Assembly (NCBI GenBank): GCA_030550175.1
Contig: JAUQPW010000030.1
Location: 1 to 51,652, forward strand
Source: a bacterium
GTDB taxonomy: Bacteria; Moduliflexota; Moduliflexia; Moduliflexales; JAUQPW01
Direction of reading: 5' to 3'
Length of the DNA: 51,652 bases
Part shown: one piece after another, positions 27,732-36,932 of the stretch
Layout: each line of letters begins with the position of its first letter
Position numbering within the stretch: the stretch's first letter is position 1
Notes under the pieces: generated by a model
Told to the model about the DNA's origin: nothing
Seen by the model: the letters and a program-made list of their open reading frames with translations, nothing else
The model's database searches: none
Made by a program: the position numbers and the translations under genes

Positions 27732-28319
27732 TTAGGTTTTATTTTCAAGCATAAGCATTTGGGAAAAAGGTTTTGTACAATCTATATGACCGGCCAAAGT
27801 TTCAATTTCAGAGCCTTCAACCAATAATTGAACTCCTTTAATTTCCTTAAAATTAAACAGAAGAGTATTTACAATGGATCCCACCGTCAGGAGTTCTGCC
27901 GTCAAACCTCCGATATGGCTCTGCTGAATTTCGCGACTAAAGTCTAAATAAGCGTTTCCCGAAGAATCTATAAACAAACTTTGAAGCCGGGTACCGTCCG
28001 GAATAGGAGTCATCAATCCTTCAGGGGGTTTGCTGATAAGGTTTTGAATCACTGCTTTCACCTGCTCAATGAGAGTCAAATCACTTGGGATCTCTTTTTC
28101 CAAAGTCGTTAAAGAACCCCCATCGCCCGTAACAAGAAATACCGCTATCTTTTTAGTAGGACCTGACAACCGAATATCGATATTCTGGGTCGTCTCATTC
28201 CCGGTCAAGCTCAAAGAACCAAAATGACCGGGAGAGTAAAGGAAGTAAAGGGCAAGTCCCAGAGAGAATATTCCAATTATCACCAGTACTATGGGTAAAA
28301 ACCAGCGTCGTTCAACCAT
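27732..28319 (-). CDS. GerMN domain protein, membrane-anchored
   Basis: The 195-residue protein has an N-terminal membrane anchor (about 8-29) and a GerMN-type domain: KIAVFLVTGDGGSL, then PEGLMTPIPDGTRLQSLFIDSSGNAYLDFSREI and ELLTVGSIVNTLLFN. GerMN domains occur in spore-germination and cell-wall proteins of Gram-positives. In this amidase-GerMN-rph layout, common in diderms, they are thought to act at the cell envelope. It starts 10 bases after the amidase stop with a GAGGGT site. Confidence 0.85.
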   Translation of the reverse strand: MVERRWFLPIVLVIIGIFSLGLALYFLYSPGHFGSLSLTGNETTQNIDIRLSGPTKKIAVFLVTGDGGSLTTLEKEIPSDLTLIEQVKAVIQNLISKPPEGLMTPIPDGTRLQSLFIDSSGNAYLDFSREIQQSHIGGLTAELLTVGSIVNTLLFNFKEIKGVQLLVEGSEIETLAGHIDCTKPFSQMLMLENKT

Positions 28320-28329
28320 TTCTAGACCC

Positions 28330-29814
28330 TCAGTTTAAACTGACCTGCTCCAGATATCTCTTAAAGTTTATAATCCCATCTGTAATCACCTTAACGATCA
28401 GCTTTTGAAAGTCCTCTTGGGTGATTTTTTCCTTATCTACAGGATTGGAAAAATAACCCATTTCAATTTGAACGGCCGGCATTATGGCACCTTTTAGAAC
28501 CAGAAGAGGAGCCCTTTTACTTCTGGCATCTTTGGATTTTGTTTCTTCATTATAAGCCGTGACAATATAATTTGCCAGACGTTCGCTCTTATCTAAATAG
28601 GTTTCCTGGGCATGATCCAGGGCTGAGGCTTTAACCAAAAGGGCTTCCGGGTTTGTATTATCTGAGGTACCGGGCGCATCCAGTGTATAAACTTCAAATC
28701 CTCGGGTGTTGGGAGAAAAGCTATTATTCACATGCAGGCTAATAAACAAATCTGCTTTGGTACTGTTGGCTAAGGTCGTCCGTTCGACCGGAGAAAGATT
28801 CTCATTGGCATTGCGGGTCAAGATCACACGCACGCCTAATCTTCGCCGGATGGATTCGCTCAACTTTTGGGCCACGGTCAGCGTAATATCTTTTTCCCAA
28901 AGGTCGGGACCTAGAGCAATACCATTATCCCTTCCGCCATGTCCGGGGTCTATAATAACAGCCCTTACCGTGGTCGGAGTTCTTGCCTTCGGAAGAATAT
29001 CCAGGGGATTTAGAGATTCACCTACCAGAGGCGGTTTCTCTTCTTTTCTTGCCGTATTCCCCCCTCCCGGAGTACTGTACACGTCAATTACAATACGAGG
29101 AGGATCGTTCAAAGCAAAGTGATTATAACTGGCAAACTGTTCCCCCAAATTGATCAAAACCTGGGTAGTCCCATAACTGTTGATGACTTTGACGGTTTTT
29201 ACCACGTTACTCCCCACCTGAAGGGGATTGTTGGGAAGTATAAAACTGGCTTCAGGAAGATCGAGGATGAGAAGGGCTGGAAGTTTCTCGACTACCTTGT
29301 AAGCAATGGATTTATTGGTCTGGATAACAATGCGCGTGTAGTCGGTATAAACGGCATGTTGAAGGGAAGCAATCTCGATTCGACTGCTACCGATTCTCAG
29401 AACCCGCCGGGAAGAATCCCAACTCATCTCTTTATCATACAGAAGAGGAAGAATATTTATTACATAGTCCAGGGGGATCATCAAAATACCTTCTATATAT
29501 TTTGGGGAATTTTTAAAGGAATAAGAACGCCGCTCAACGATAGCAATGGGTTGATCAGGAGTGATGGAGGCCGTTCTGCCTCGATAACTCAAAAGGATCA
29601 TCCCGTTGAGGGAATCCCAGTTCCTGCTTAAATTAAAGGCCTGAACCACCTGGTTTAGAGGAATATATTCAACCCCACCTTCAGATAAGGTATAAAGGGT
29701 ATTCCGGGATCGCCCATCCTCAAAAACAAGTTCCAGTGTATTTGCCTGGGAGGAAGGAACAAACCCAAGCAGAAGAATCAATACAATGCCTAATTTAAGC
29801 CGGGTGTATACCAT
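28330..29814 (-). CDS. N-acetylmuramoyl-L-alanine amidase with AMIN domain (AmiC type)
   Basis: The 494-residue exported peptidoglycan amidase cleaves the stem peptide from muramic acid, mainly for daughter-cell separation. A signal peptide (about 8-24) is followed by a beta-rich region and an AMIN domain (TRIVIQTNKSIAYKVV near 156). The zinc amidase (Amidase_3) runs from VIIDPGHGGRDNG near 288 through ADLFISLHVNNS to a catalytic Glu in VQIEMGYFSN. The start follows an inverted repeat with no Shine-Dalgarno. Confidence 0.93.
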   Translation of the reverse strand: MVYTRLKLGIVLILLLGFVPSSQANTLELVFEDGRSRNTLYTLSEGGVEYIPLNQVVQAFNLSRNWDSLNGMILLSYRGRTASITPDQPIAIVERRSYSFKNSPKYIEGILMIPLDYVINILPLLYDKEMSWDSSRRVLRIGSSRIEIASLQHAVYTDYTRIVIQTNKSIAYKVVEKLPALLILDLPEASFILPNNPLQVGSNVVKTVKVINSYGTTQVLINLGEQFASYNHFALNDPPRIVIDVYSTPGGGNTARKEEKPPLVGESLNPLDILPKARTPTTVRAVIIDPGHGGRDNGIALGPDLWEKDITLTVAQKLSESIRRRLGVRVILTRNANENLSPVERTTLANSTKADLFISLHVNNSFSPNTRGFEVYTLDAPGTSDNTNPEALLVKASALDHAQETYLDKSERLANYIVTAYNEETKSKDARSKRAPLLVLKGAIMPAVQIEMGYFSNPVDKEKITQEDFQKLIVKVITDGIINFKRYLEQVSLN

Positions 29815-29821
29815 GAACCAG

Positions 29822-29864
29822 AAGCAAGAAATAAGAAATCCTTCTTCCTTACTTCCTGCTTTTT
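29822..29864. repeat. Tight inverted repeat between smpB and the amidase gene
   Basis: AAGCAAGAAATAAGAAATCC (from 29822) pairs with TTCTTCCTTACTTCCTGCTT (ending near 29861), allowing A-to-G changes. There is almost no loop, and the element fills nearly the whole 59-base gap. In the mRNA sense the pyrimidine arm ends eight bases before the amidase ATG. Confidence 0.78.
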
Positions 29865-29873
29865 ACCTCTCAG

Positions 29874-30332
29874 CTATCGAAGACTCTTTTTAAGGGCCCT
29901 TTCAACTTCCCGTCGCGCATCCCGCTCTTTCATATCCTCACGCTTATCATAGGCCTTTTTACCTTTAGCCAGGCCTAGCTCTACTTTAGCGATTCCATTT
30001 TTAAAGTATATCTTCAAGGGGATGAGAGTAAAACCCTTTTCGGCTATTTTACCGATAAGCCGACGGATTTCTTTTTTATGGAGCAATAACTTACGAGGGC
30101 GGGTCGGATCATGATTAAATTGGTTTCCGTGGGTATAAGGACTGATATGACAGTTGACCAGGAATAACTCGCCATCTTTGATCTGGGCATAACTATCCTT
30201 TAAGTTAGCTCGTCCTTCTCGAAGAGATTTAACCTCAGTTCCCTGGAGGACAATTCCGGCTTCGTAGGTGCCCGTTATGAAATAATCATGCCGGGCAGTT
30301 TTATTGGTACATACGATTTTTTCTTCGGCCAT
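29874..30332 (-). CDS. smpB: SsrA-binding protein SmpB
   Basis: The 152-residue small basic protein escorts tmRNA to stalled ribosomes. Family blocks are [39 protein letters not shown] and a basic C-terminal tail ([21 protein letters not shown]) that reads the empty mRNA channel. Length is normal and AAGGAAA precedes the ATG. No tmRNA gene is visible in the window. Confidence 0.97.
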   Translation of the reverse strand: MAEEKIVCTNKTARHDYFITGTYEAGIVLQGTEVKSLREGRANLKDSYAQIKDGELFLVNCHISPYTHGNQFNHDPTRPRKLLLHKKEIRRLIGKIAEKGFTLIPLKIYFKNGIAKVELGLAKGKKAYDKREDMKERDARREVERALKKSLR

Positions 30333-30645
30333 TTTTTAATTTCCTTGGAAGAATCGCTAAATGCTACATGCATTATATAACCAAAAATGAGATAGTTCAA
30401 GGAGTTTTTAGAAAAGGAATCCCGGGAAATTACGTTCTCTCATCGTGAAACGGCTTACTTTGGCCTCTATGTCCAAGTAAACACTATGAAATTCCGGAAA
30501 ACAACATAGAGAGGCTCCCGGTCAGAATGAAAAAGATTTCAGGGTACGTAAACTCTTTGCTCTATATTTTAGAGGCATCAGGCCGGCTCTTACCCCATGG
30601 ATTGGCCGTTTCCGTAAAATATCGTTCATATCCCCTTTCATGGAA

Positions 30646-30651
30646 TATAAT
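30646..30651 (+). promoter_or_regulatory. TATAAT -10 element upstream of the small HTH-like gene
   Basis: A perfect TATAAT with no good -35 (TTCATA at 30625 is 15 bases away). It would start transcription about 130 bases before the gene, upstream of the 45-base tandem repeat. The remainder of the 30333-30786 gap has a hairpin near 30462-30514 (ggcctctatgt / acatagagaggct) and no gene. Confidence 0.4.
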
Positions 30652-30673
30652 TTGCATCTTTACCAGAATACTT

Positions 30674-30763
30674 GGGTAGGACTCATAGATAGATATGATA
30701 AGTTCCTTTAAGAGTTCAGGGTAGGACTCAGTTATCCTATTAACAGGTTCCTTTAGTCGGACC
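30674..30763 (+). repeat. Two imperfect 45-base direct repeats before a small HTH-like gene
   Basis: The copies begin at 30674 and 30719. Each starts with the identical 12 bases gggtaggactca and shares gttccttta about 30 bases later, with divergence between. They lie in the likely leader of the gene at 30787. Direct repeats beside a small HTH-like gene could be an operator, but that is inference. Confidence 0.6.
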
Positions 30764-30786
30764 AGATCCGTCCAGGAGCAGGCAAT

Positions 30787-31104
30787 ATGGATATGAAGGA
30801 AGTGATTAAAGCATTTCAGGCAGGAACCTTATCCTTAGAAGAAGCCGCCAAAACAGCCCATATAACCAGAGCGGATTTTTTAGAAGTTTTAGGAAAGTGG
30901 CCCGTGTTCTGGATCAGCCAGGATGGATTAACCGCCTATAAAATCGAAGATGTCCAACAAACATTGGTGGTGAACGGTACAGAAGAAGACTCGGAAATAA
31001 CCACCGAATTAATCGATGCCCTGGCTGCTATGCTCCGTGAAAAAAGCTGGTTTATCATGGATTGGCGGAAACTTGAGAAGGAACAGAAGAAACAAAAAAT
31101 CTAA
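30787..31104 (+). CDS. Small HTH-like protein, possibly related to UPF0175
   Basis: A 105-residue protein with an N-terminal predicted helix-turn-helix, FQAGTLSLEEAAKTAHITRADFLEVLG (residues about 10-36). This resembles UPF0175 antitoxin-like proteins (order: helix, SxxEAA, helix, R-x-x-F-L). The remainder is acidic then basic (LEKEQKKQKI). No toxin gene accompanies it. AGGAG precedes the ATG. Its stop overlaps that of the convergent TPR gene by four bases. Function unproven. Confidence 0.7.
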   Translation: MDMKEVIKAFQAGTLSLEEAAKTAHITRADFLEVLGKWPVFWISQDGLTAYKIEDVQQTLVVNGTEEDSEITTELIDALAAMLREKSWFIMDWRKLEKEQKKQKI

Positions 31105-33140
31105 TTGCCAGCCGAACCGGGAATCTTTCCTTTCCGAAGCAATTCGGTTATTTTAGTCTGTATTTCTGGATTCGAATCGCTTTTTAGAAGATCGATGAGA
31201 ACAGAAACCCCAGGATTACTGGCGTGGGTTTCTGCATAATTGACCAGATAGCTCTTAGCTTCCAGTGGCAGGGTATCGGGAACTTTGAGTGAAGAAACGT
31301 AGGCGCTTAACGCCGATTCTGGATTGCCGGACAATTCGTAGGTTTTACCCAGGTAAAAATAAGCCTGGGCATAGTTTTTATCCAAGTCTAAAGCCTCCTG
31401 GAATTTGAGAATAGCCAGTGAATAAGCCTTTTTTTCCAGGCAGCGAATGCCTTCCTTTACCGCTCTAGAAATTTTTTCAAGACCCGGAAGTCCCAGGAGT
31501 TGTTGATAAGGCCTGGCCTCATCAATCCGGTTCAGATCTTGATAAGTCTTGACCAACTCTTCCAAAACCTCCTTGTTTCTGGATTGTAAAATAAAGGCTC
31601 GCTGATAAGCCTCCAGGGCAAGCTGATGAAATTGTTGCTCCCGGTATATTTTACCCATGGCCACATAATAGCTAAATTTATTGCGATCCAGCTCCAGCCC
31701 CCTCTGATAACTGCTCTTAACCAATTCGAATTTACGCTGCCTCAGGTAAGCATCTCCCAGCTTATAGTGGTAAATAGCCGATTGAGGACTCAACTGAATG
31801 GCTTTCTGATACATCTGGATCGCCATTTTGTAATCCCCTTTTCCGAAATAGCTATCCCCTAAATTGGCATATCCCGTGGCTTCATAAGGGTTAAGTTCCG
31901 TGGCTTGAGTCAGATACCCCATGGCATTATCATAATTACCCAGGGTATTGAAGAGCTCTCCTAATCTATTGAGGATCTGGAAATGGTGAGGTCTTACTTC
32001 CACAAGTTGTTGGTAAATCTGAAGGGCTCCGACATAATCCTTGATTCCTTTGTAGGCCGTTCCCAGATTAATTTTTAAACGTAGATGTTCTGGATTGAGT
32101 TCAAGCCCTTTACGGGCATAGGCCAGGGTTTCTTCATAAAGTTCAAGATCGGCTAAAAGTGTCGTTAAATCGGCATATGCCCGGACTAAAGCGGGATTTA
32201 AATCAAGTGCTTTTTTAAGATGCTCATAAGCTACTCCGTAATTGTCTCCCTTTGCCAGAGCCAGGCTTCCCAGAACGTATTGAGAGTCTGCATCTTCAGG
32301 TTTTAATTCCAAAGCTTTTTTTATCATTTTCTCGGATTCATCATACTGGCGATGGTACTTCAGAAGGTCTGCAATAACCCGATACCCTTCAACCAGGTTG
32401 GACTCCAGACCCAGGGATTTTTTTGCCAACTGATACCCCTTTTCTAAAAGTTCTGTATCTTCCCGGTTTTGTCCCCAGGCCACATAATTTTCTGCCAAAG
32501 CAGCAAGAAATACAGGATTATGGATGTCTAAGGATATCCCTTTGATATAATAAGTTTCTGCCCGGGCGTAGCCGTCTTCGTTATCCAACAAGAAATATTG
32601 TCGCCCCTTCTCGTAGTAACCTTGCGCCGTTAAACCTTCTTCAATACGAAATTTTTTCGATAATCCCATTCCACTCCTTGGAATATCCAGACGTTTCATT
32701 TGTATACCCACCCAAACCCATTTTGAGAGGTCGTAAAGTCCATAGAAAAGAAGTCCGGTTAATAAGACAATAAGGATGACGAGAAAGAATTTAAATTTTC
32801 TGGATCCAGTCTGAACCTGATCTTTAAGATTTCTTCGGGTTGATGGGGCAGATGAAGCCGGGTCTTGGGTTTGCCTGCTCTGGGTTAAGTCGAAACCTTC
32901 CCTGAATTCTGTGTCCTGTTCTGCTAAATTGGGAAGAGGTGGAATCTTTTCTTTTGAAGGAAATCCCGGAGTCTCTGGTTTTTTTGAAAAAGTGAAGATA
33001 TATTGACATTTTAAGCACCGGGTTTTGAGTGGGCGATCTGAAGAGCGGGTCTTATCCCACGGAATTCTCTCAGAAGGAACCCGATACCTGGTTTGACAAT
33101 GGGGACAGATAATGGAAATAAATAATTTAGAGCTCAACAT
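31101..33140 (-). CDS. TPR-repeat membrane protein with N-terminal zinc ribbon
   Basis: 679 residues. A zinc ribbon of the MJ0042 type (CPHCQTRYRVPSERI...TRCLKCQYIF) lies in the first 52 residues. A low-complexity linker leads to a membrane helix near 118-140 (FFLVILIVLLTGLLFYGL). At least ten tetratricopeptide repeats follow from about 170 (AYADLTTLLADLELYEETLAYA, LNRLGELFNTLGNYDNAMGY). TPR arrays scaffold protein complexes; the partner is unknown. The orientation would leave the ribbon in the cytoplasm and the TPRs outside. The start lacks a clear ribosome-binding site. Confidence 0.88.
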   Translation of the reverse strand: MLSSKLFISIICPHCQTRYRVPSERIPWDKTRSSDRPLKTRCLKCQYIFTFSKKPETPGFPSKEKIPPLPNLAEQDTEFREGFDLTQSRQTQDPASSAPSTRRNLKDQVQTGSRKFKFFLVILIVLLTGLLFYGLYDLSKWVWVGIQMKRLDIPRSGMGLSKKFRIEEGLTAQGYYEKGRQYFLLDNEDGYARAETYYIKGISLDIHNPVFLAALAENYVAWGQNREDTELLEKGYQLAKKSLGLESNLVEGYRVIADLLKYHRQYDESEKMIKKALELKPEDADSQYVLGSLALAKGDNYGVAYEHLKKALDLNPALVRAYADLTTLLADLELYEETLAYARKGLELNPEHLRLKINLGTAYKGIKDYVGALQIYQQLVEVRPHHFQILNRLGELFNTLGNYDNAMGYLTQATELNPYEATGYANLGDSYFGKGDYKMAIQMYQKAIQLSPQSAIYHYKLGDAYLRQRKFELVKSSYQRGLELDRNKFSYYVAMGKIYREQQFHQLALEAYQRAFILQSRNKEVLEELVKTYQDLNRIDEARPYQQLLGLPGLEKISRAVKEGIRCLEKKAYSLAILKFQEALDLDKNYAQAYFYLGKTYELSGNPESALSAYVSSLKVPDTLPLEAKSYLVNYAETHASNPGVSVLIDLLKSDSNPEIQTKITELLRKGKIPGSAGN

Positions 33141-33260
33141 AGTTCTTGTTTATTTTTCCTTAAAAGATCGGATAGAGACCATCCCACCATAATTTACTAA
33201 CGTTAGTTCTTTTCTTATCATGTTCTTTAACACTTGTCAAATGAAAAAACCCGAAGGTTA

Positions 33261-33336
33261 CAGAATTCAGGAAGCTAGAGTCGGAGTCAGAACGACCTTT
33301 GGCTTCCGACTCTTGAATTCTAACTCCTGAATTCTG
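33261..33336. repeat. Inverted repeat immediately upstream of mutY
   Basis: CAGAATTCAGGA (33261-33272) is exactly complementary to TCCTGAATTCTG (33325-33336), and inner agagtcgga/ttccgactct segments also pair. The right arm ends at the base before the mutY ATG, leaving no room for a Shine-Dalgarno. The words (cagaattcagga, agagtcgga) differ from the other families. Confidence 0.92.
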
Positions 33337-34431
33337 ATGGTTATGCCGATTTCCTCAGAACTCAAGCAAAATTTTCAGCAAAATCTCTTGACCTGGTTTC
33401 AAGATCAGAAACGGGATCTTCCCTGGCGGCGAACTCAAGATCCTTATCAAATCTGGGTATCTGAAGTGATGCTACAGCAAACCCAGGTGGATCAGGTCCT
33501 TCCTTACTTTTACCGATTTATTGAAGCCTTCCCAACGGTGGAAGCCCTGGCCCGGGCTTCTCTTTCCGAGGTTTTAAAGGTTTGGGAAGGAATGGGGTAC
33601 TATGCACGGGCTCGAAATCTTCACACAGCAGCCCGGCGAATTGTAGAAGATTATGGGGGAAAAATTCCAGATACGTTTAAAGAGTTATCCCAACTACCGG
33701 GAATCGGTCCTTATACGGTCCGGGCTATTCTGAGCATTGCTTACAATCAAGATTATCCGGTTTTAGATGGAAATGTAATTCGCGTCCTTTGTCGGGTCTT
33801 CCATATCGACAAAGATCCCAGATCTGGAGGGGTCAAAAAGGAGTTACTTCAACTGGCAGGAGAACTTCTACCACCCGGCAAGGCCAGTATTTTTAACCAA
33901 GCTCTCATGGAACTGGGGGCTTTAGTTTGTAGGCCCCAAAGGCCCCTTTGCCTTCTCTGCCCTTTGAGGTCTTTATGTCAGGCTCGGGCATCAGGAGATC
34001 CCGCCGCCTTACCGGTAAAAACTCCCAAAAAAACCCTTCCCCATTATCATATTTGCGTAGGAATTATCTGGAAGGATCATCAAGTCCTTATCGCCTTACG
34101 TCCCCTGGAGGGGCTTTTAGGAGGACTTTGGGAATTTCCGGGCGGTAAGCTTGAGGAAGGGGAATCTTTGGAAGCGTGTGTGGTAAGGGAAGTACGAGAA
34201 GAACTTGGGATCGAAGTCAAGGTCGACAAACCGTTCATGGTAGTCAAGCATGCCTACACCCATTTTCGAATTACTTTACATAGTTTTCATTGTACTTACC
34301 TTTCGGGAGACCCTAGACCCCTGGGATGTATAGACTGGAAATGGGTTTCTCCGGATGATCTACCTCAGTATGCCTTTCCAAAAGGAAATAAAAAGATTTT
34401 GGAAAAATTACTAGATAAAAGTGGGCAGTAG
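33337..34431 (+). CDS. mutY: A/G-specific adenine glycosylase MutY
   Basis: The 364-residue repair enzyme removes A opposite 8-oxoG. The HhH-GPD domain carries the catalytic Glu in SEVMLQQTQVDQV and Asp in VLDGNVIRVLCRVF, with the helix-hairpin-helix LPGIGPYTVRAIL. The 4Fe-4S cysteines are in CRPQRPLCLLCPLRSLC. The C-terminus (from about 235) is a NUDIX-like 8-oxoG recognition domain with GGKLEEGESLEACVVREVREE. The first ATG abuts the repeat; a second ATG lies two codons on. Confidence 0.96.
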   Translation: MVMPISSELKQNFQQNLLTWFQDQKRDLPWRRTQDPYQIWVSEVMLQQTQVDQVLPYFYRFIEAFPTVEALARASLSEVLKVWEGMGYYARARNLHTAARRIVEDYGGKIPDTFKELSQLPGIGPYTVRAILSIAYNQDYPVLDGNVIRVLCRVFHIDKDPRSGGVKKELLQLAGELLPPGKASIFNQALMELGALVCRPQRPLCLLCPLRSLCQARASGDPAALPVKTPKKTLPHYHICVGIIWKDHQVLIALRPLEGLLGGLWEFPGGKLEEGESLEACVVREVREELGIEVKVDKPFMVVKHAYTHFRITLHSFHCTYLSGDPRPLGCIDWKWVSPDDLPQYAFPKGNKKILEKLLDKSGQ

Positions 34432-34641
34432 GCGATGGGCAGTGAGCAGCAAGAGATCGTTCCTTTACCTTGGAGGGATATTTCCTTCCATAACCGAATC
34501 TCAAGACTGCCGACTTAACCGATCATTTCCGGCAATTGATAGGATCTACAGGGCGAATCGTTGATTCGTCTAAGTCAATACCCTTGAAGTGGATCTTTCT
34601 CTTAGGCTGACTGTCCATCCTCCACTGCGTCTTGTTAAGCC

Positions 34642-35697
34642 ATGCCTATATTTACTGCAGAACAGCTCAAACAGCTTGGAAGGGATATTTTTAAAGCCTG
34701 TGGAGCTTCAGAGGAAGAAGCCACCCTTGTCATGGAGGCACTTGTTTCCGCTAACTTGGCGGGGCATGATTCCCATGGGGTTATTCGCATCAGTCAATAT
34801 GTTCAGGCTATTCAGAAGGGACAATTGATTCCCGGGGCCAAATTTGAGGTAGTTCGGGAGACACCTTCTACGGCCCTGGTAAACGGTAATTGGGGATTTG
34901 GTATGGTGATTGCCCGAAAGGCGATGGAGCTGGCCATTGAAAAAGCCCGGGCTCATAAAATCAGCGCCGTAGGGGTTTTTAACTCTAACCATATAGGACG
35001 CCTCGGAGATTACTGTCTCATGGCTGCTCAGCAAGATCTGATAGGTATTTGTATGGTTAATGCCTGTGGTAAGGCTCAAAATGTAGCTCCTTTTGGAGGG
35101 CGAGCTCCGCGGTTGGCTACAAATCCCATAGCCATCGCGGTTCCTTCTAAAGGCGAAATTCCCCTTGTCCTGGACATTGCAACCAGCACCGTCTCTCAGG
35201 GAAAAATCCGGGTTAAAGTGAACCGGAAAGAACCGGTTCCGCCGGGATGGTTAATCGACTCTGAAGGAAATCCCTCCACGGACCCGGAGGTTCTATATAA
35301 AACTCCTCCCGGGGCTTTACTTCCCCTGGGAGGTTCCGTCGGTTACAAAGGGTTCGGTCTGGCTTTTATGATCGAAATCTTCTCAGGAATCTTGACCACA
35401 GCCGGATACTCCCGAGAGGATGCCCGTCGTCTGGGTAATGGTACTTTTCTTATGGTAATCGATGTGGAAAACTTTGTTCCCATTTCCATTTTTAAAGATC
35501 AGGTGGCCGATTTGATTCGATATATAAAAACCTGCCCCCCGATGCCGGGATTTGAAGAAGTACTGGTCCCCGGTGAACCGGAGTTCAAGGAAACCCAACG
35601 CCGACAGAAAGAAGGGATTTTTGTAGAAGAAGAGACCTGGAAGCAAATTTTAACCATCGCCCGAGAACTCCAGATATCTGTTCCCTTTCAAACCTGA
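34642..35697 (+). CDS. LDH2 family malate/lactate/ureidoglycolate-type dehydrogenase
   Basis: The 351-residue NAD(P)-dependent 2-hydroxyacid oxidoreductase is of the Ldh2 family, structurally unrelated to classical LDH. Family blocks are NLAGHDSHGVIRISQYV near 35-51, FNSNHIGRLGDYCLMAA near 113-129, NPIAIAVPS near 158-166 and GYKGFGLAFMIEIFSGIL near 235-252. The substrate cannot be assigned. No operon partner is obvious. Upstream (34425-34510) words like gtgggcagtaggcgatgggcagtg may be an eroded repeat. Confidence 0.9.
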   Translation: MPIFTAEQLKQLGRDIFKACGASEEEATLVMEALVSANLAGHDSHGVIRISQYVQAIQKGQLIPGAKFEVVRETPSTALVNGNWGFGMVIARKAMELAIEKARAHKISAVGVFNSNHIGRLGDYCLMAAQQDLIGICMVNACGKAQNVAPFGGRAPRLATNPIAIAVPSKGEIPLVLDIATSTVSQGKIRVKVNRKEPVPPGWLIDSEGNPSTDPEVLYKTPPGALLPLGGSVGYKGFGLAFMIEIFSGILTTAGYSREDARRLGNGTFLMVIDVENFVPISIFKDQVADLIRYIKTCPPMPGFEEVLVPGEPEFKETQRRQKEGIFVEEETWKQILTIARELQISVPFQT

Positions 35698-35818
35698 TAC
35701 CTTAGATCGAAAGGCCCTAGAGAATCACAACCCTGTTCGGGCTGAGCCCTTGGATGAACCCAGGACAGACCCTCCTGGGCCGGTCCTGTAACTCGTATTC
35801 TGGATTGACATAAAAATA

Positions 35819-35850
35819 AAAACCCCCTTGGCATTACCCAAGGGGGTTTT
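35819..35850. terminator. Bidirectional intrinsic terminator between ldh2-like and csp genes
   Basis: AAAACCCCCTTGG (35819-35831) and CCAAGGGGGTTTT (35838-35850) form a perfect 13-base stem with a 6-base loop. On the minus strand the stem is followed by a long T-rich tail, as expected at the end of the cold-shock transcript. On the plus strand four Ts end the stem. It is the clearest intrinsic terminator in the window. Confidence 0.9.
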
Positions 35851-35871
35851 CACTGCCTTATAATAAGTCTA

Positions 35872-36075
35872 TTATAGCTTTACAACCTTGGCTGCTTGGA
35901 TCCCTTTCGGACCATTCTGAAGTTCAAATTCGACTTTCTGCCCTTCAGCTAAAGTCCTGAATCCATCACCCAGGATAGCCGAAAAATGAACAAATACATC
36001 CTGTCCATTTTCCTGTTCAATGAACCCAAAGCCTTTCTTTTCATTGAACCATTTAACTTTACCCGTTTGCCTCAA
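35872..36075 (-). CDS. Cold-shock protein (CspA family)
   Basis: The 67-residue single cold-shock domain has RNP1 KGFGFI and RNP2 VFVHFS, a nucleic-acid chaperone melting mRNA structure. It starts with TTG, preceded by AAAGGAGG at 9 bases, so the assignment is secure despite the rare start. A promoter lies about 130 bases upstream, giving the long leader typical of cold-shock mRNAs, and a strong terminator follows. Confidence 0.96.
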   Translation of the reverse strand: MRQTGKVKWFNEKKGFGFIEQENGQDVFVHFSAILGDGFRTLAEGQKVEFELQNGPKGIQAAKVVKL

Positions 36076-36214
36076 AGAATCTATCCTCCTTTTTCAGTTA
36101 GTTTGCTTTCATAGCAGCCTTCATCTTTAGGAAAAAACTCTTTTACACTTATTTTTCTAAAAATAAAAACTTACCATCACAAACTAACAACACTTAAGAT
36201 AAACGAATATTAAT

Positions 36215-36242
36215 ATCTTACGCTTAAAAGGGTTTTTGTCAA
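36215..36242 (-). promoter_or_regulatory. Promoter of the cold-shock gene with long 5' leader
   Basis: On the minus strand TTGACA (36242-36237), a 16-base spacer and TAAGAT (36220-36215) form a good sigma-70-type promoter. Transcription would start near 36208, leaving a leader of about 130 bases, AT-rich, before the TTG at 36075. Long leaders of this size control cold induction in other csp genes. Confidence 0.65.
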
Positions 36243-36453
36243 TGCTCTTGTTTAAAAAATCTTAAAATTTTAACCTTTCCAATGGGAAAACAAGGGGATA
36301 GATCGGCCTGTCAGGCCGGGTCGTCCGTGGGGCAAAGAAAGTATTTCCTCCTGGAGAAGATTCATGGTGTAATAATTTGTTGTCAAACCTTAAACGATTA
36401 ACCTATTCTATCATCTCGAAATGTCGATTAAATTTTAATTTTCAGTTTTTGTA

Positions 36454-36483
36454 TTGACAGAATAAAACCCACTGAGTTATGTT
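36454..36483 (+). promoter_or_regulatory. Promoter-like sequence upstream of the 116-residue protein gene
   Basis: TTGACA (36454-36459), an 18-base spacer and TATGTT (36478-36483) lie about 50 bases before the gene. The -35 is perfect and the -10 matches four of six. Together with the csp promoter this accounts for the main signals in the 36076-36530 gap. Confidence 0.55.
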
Positions 36484-36530
36484 CGATAAATCAATTCCTA
36501 ATAACTCATAGGAAGAAAGAGCTATTCGAA

Positions 36531-36881
36531 TTGAGAATGAGAATGGACATCGAAAAGGTTATTAACAGAAAGGTGCTCATTGTTTTATTTTCCCATGAAG
36601 GGTTAGAAAAAGCCGGAATTACGGATCGTAATTTCTATGCCAAATTGGTCGGTTATGATCAAATTGGCCTATGGATAGAGAATCCCAAGTTTGAGGTGGT
36701 AAACGTGCGGAGGGAAGATGGCTCTCTCATTCCCGTTTCGGAACGTCAGAAAGAAACCCATATTGCGGAAGTTTTAATTCCATGGGGAAATGTCAAATCC
36801 ATCGTTTACTTTCCGTATCGAAAAGGATTTAATCTTGAGGAAGATGGAATTACGAATTTAGATCAGGGAACCTACTTATAG
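36531..36881 (+). CDS. Hypothetical protein, 116 residues
   Basis: I do not recognise a family. The sequence is soluble, mixed alpha/beta and charged, with aromatic-rich strands (KLVGYDQIGLWIENPKFEVV, VKSIVYFPYRKGF) suggesting a small beta-barrel, Sm-like or PilZ-like fold. The start may be TTG 36531 or ATG 36537 or 36543. It lies 51 bases before the transporter binding-protein gene and could be in the same unit. Protein-like composition and its own promoter support a real gene. Confidence 0.65.
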   Translation: MRMRMDIEKVINRKVLIVLFSHEGLEKAGITDRNFYAKLVGYDQIGLWIENPKFEVVNVRREDGSLIPVSERQKETHIAEVLIPWGNVKSIVYFPYRKGFNLEEDGITNLDQGTYL

Positions 36882-36932
36882 TTGTGGGGTCAAGGGTAAA
36901 ACCTATGAGCTTTTCTGAAGGCCTTTGAAAAC

